Shown in pieces: positions 63,188 through 64,000 of a DNA stretch of 64,000 nucleotides; the first letter of the stretch is position 1, and each line of letters begins with the position of its first letter. The stretch is taken from positions 682,001 to 746,000 of the forward strand of contig NZ_JADBEE010000001.1 of NCBI RefSeq assembly GCF_014874065.1, written 5' to 3'. The DNA is from Nesterenkonia halotolerans. GTDB lineage: Bacteria; Actinomycetota; Actinomycetes; Actinomycetales; Micrococcaceae. A program made the position numbers and the translations under genes. The notes under the pieces are model-generated. The model did not search any database. It saw only the letters and a list, made by a program, of their open reading frames with translations, and was not told the DNA's origin.

Positions 63188-64000
63188 TCAGCCGCAGTAG
63201 GCACCTTCGGCGGCGGAGCGCACCAGCTTGGCGTACTTGCCGAGGACTCCGGTGGTGATGAAGGGAGGCAGCGGGGTCCAGTCCTGCTGCCGGGCCGCGA
63301 ACTCGCCCGGATCCACCACCAGGTCGATGGTGCGTCCGGCGATGTCCACCCGGATGGTGTCCCCGTCGGCCACGAACGCGATCGGCCCGCCGTCGACGGC
63401 CTCGGGGGCGATATGGCCGATGCACAGACCGGTGGTGCCTCCGGAGAAGCGGCCATCGGTGATCAGCAGCACGTCCTTGCCCAGGCCTGCACCCTTGATC
63501 GCCCCGGTGATGGCGAGCATCTCGCGCATGCCCGGTCCACCCTTGGGACCCTCGTAGCGGATGACGACGACGTCGCCGGCCTGGATCCGACCTTCCTCCA
63601 GGGCCTTGAGCGCCTGCTGCTCGCGTTCGAACACGCGGGCCGTGCCTTCGAAGACCTCGGCGTCGAAGCCGGCGGACTTCACCACGGCACCCTCAGGGGC
63701 CAGCGAGCCCGACAGCACCGCGATCCCGCCGTTGTGGTGCATGGGGTTGTTCAGGGCTCGGATGATCTTGCCGTCGATGTCAGGCGGATTGATCGCTTCG
63801 AGGTTCTCGGCCACGGTCTTGCCGGTCACGGTGAGCGCGTCGCCGTGAAGCAGGCCGGCATCGAGCAGCGCGCGCATCACCACGGGCACTCCCCCGACGC
63901 GGTCGACGTCGGTCATCACGTACTGGCCGAAGGGCTTGAGATCGCCCAGGTGCGGGATCTTGTCCCCGATGCGGTTGAAGTCCTCCAGCTTGAGCTCCAC
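63188..64000 (-). CDS. ilvD: Dihydroxy-acid dehydratase, C-terminal part (cut by right edge)
   Basis: The last 270 codons of IlvD; the start lies outside the window. Visible are [83 protein letters not shown], all characteristic. It dehydrates dihydroxy-isovalerate and dihydroxy-methylvalerate, third step of Val and Ile synthesis. Read toward the ilv leader on the same strand and separated from it by a hairpin, so ilvD and ilvBNC are neighbours but separately controlled. Confidence 0.95.
   Translation of the reverse strand: MELKLEDFNRIGDKIPHLGDLKPFGQYVMTDVDRVGGVPVVMRALLDAGLLHGDALTVTGKTVAENLEAINPPDIDGKIIRALNNPMHHNGGIAVLSGSLAPEGAVVKSAGFDAEVFEGTARVFEREQQALKALEEGRIQAGDVVVIRYEGPKGGPGMREMLAITGAIKGAGLGKDVLLITDGRFSGGTTGLCIGHIAPEAVDGGPIAFVADGDTIRVDIAGRTIDLVVDPGEFAARQQDWTPLPPFITTGVLGKYAKLVRSAAEGAYCG

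Noticed and set aside
62943..63425. A 160-codon minus-strand frame between ilvB and ilvD
   Set aside because: It runs out of ilvD in another frame across the terminator and the leader; the leader peptide with its CTA/GTA codons is the coding unit here.

Overview
The window is GC-rich (roughly two thirds G+C by eye), gene-dense chromosomal DNA of an actinobacterium. The gene order yceD-rpmF-rnc-mutM, coaD/rsmD-recG-DAK2, ddl-gpsA-plsC-murA-leuD-leuC-iclR and serA-ilvC-ilvN-ilvB-ilvD, the many leaderless genes, and the cysteine-free L32 fit Micrococcales. Micrococcaceae such as Nesterenkonia or Arthrobacter relatives seem likely, but this is inferred from protein resemblance and order only. There is no prophage, insertion sequence or CRISPR array.

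Layout. 1-9.0 kb: end of an EamA exporter, an SGNH hydrolase, a BCCT transporter with an altered substrate box, an RlmG-like methyltransferase, ribosomal protein S1, an Eis-like acetyltransferase and an arsenate-reductase-type phosphatase. 9-16.5 kb is the most accessory part: an AbiEi/DUF559-type protein, two racemase/isomerase-fold paralogues around a DUF3830 gene with a GntR-type operator, polA and a hotdog thioesterase. Three copies of a 78-bp palindromic element sit here, each at a junction of convergent genes. 16.5-24.5 kb: cell-surface glycosyltransferases (GT4, a 1081-residue CgeB-GT2 fusion, GT2, GT4), an LCP ligase and tRNA-Gly. 24.6-41 kb: conserved housekeeping blocks for DNA repair, RNA processing, CoA, UDP-glucose, peptidoglycan precursors and phospholipid. 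41-44 kb: leuCD with a divergent IclR-family regulator. 44.3-50.6 kb: UDP-glucose dehydrogenase, thiL, an ECF sigma/anti-sigma pair facing a CHRD protein and a class F sortase, and DUF421. 50.7-52.8 kb: two identical tRNA-Glu genes and tRNA-Gln directly downstream of gltX. 52.8-64 kb: FAH-family hydrolase, ilvE, leuB, metG, serA and the ilvC-N-B block, with ilvD cut by the right edge.

How it works together. The right third holds most of the branched-chain amino acid pathway. Two control systems can be read from the DNA. One is an 18-codon Leu/Val-rich leader peptide using CTA and GTA codons, followed by a rho-independent attenuator before ilvB. The other is a shared dyad, TCTCA-N5-TGAGA, before both leuC/iclR and leuB, which fits an LtbR/NdgR-type regulator encoded next to leuC. 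About a dozen genes show a TAnnnT box 6-7 bp before the start codon, the signature of leaderless mRNAs, and this decides several starts.

The best candidates for undescribed biology are the 78-bp element family, the single-cysteine racemase paralogue with its DUF3830 neighbour, the sortase lacking its usual arginine beside a CHRD protein with an LPXTG-less anchor, and the BCCT carrier whose aromatic box is rebuilt.
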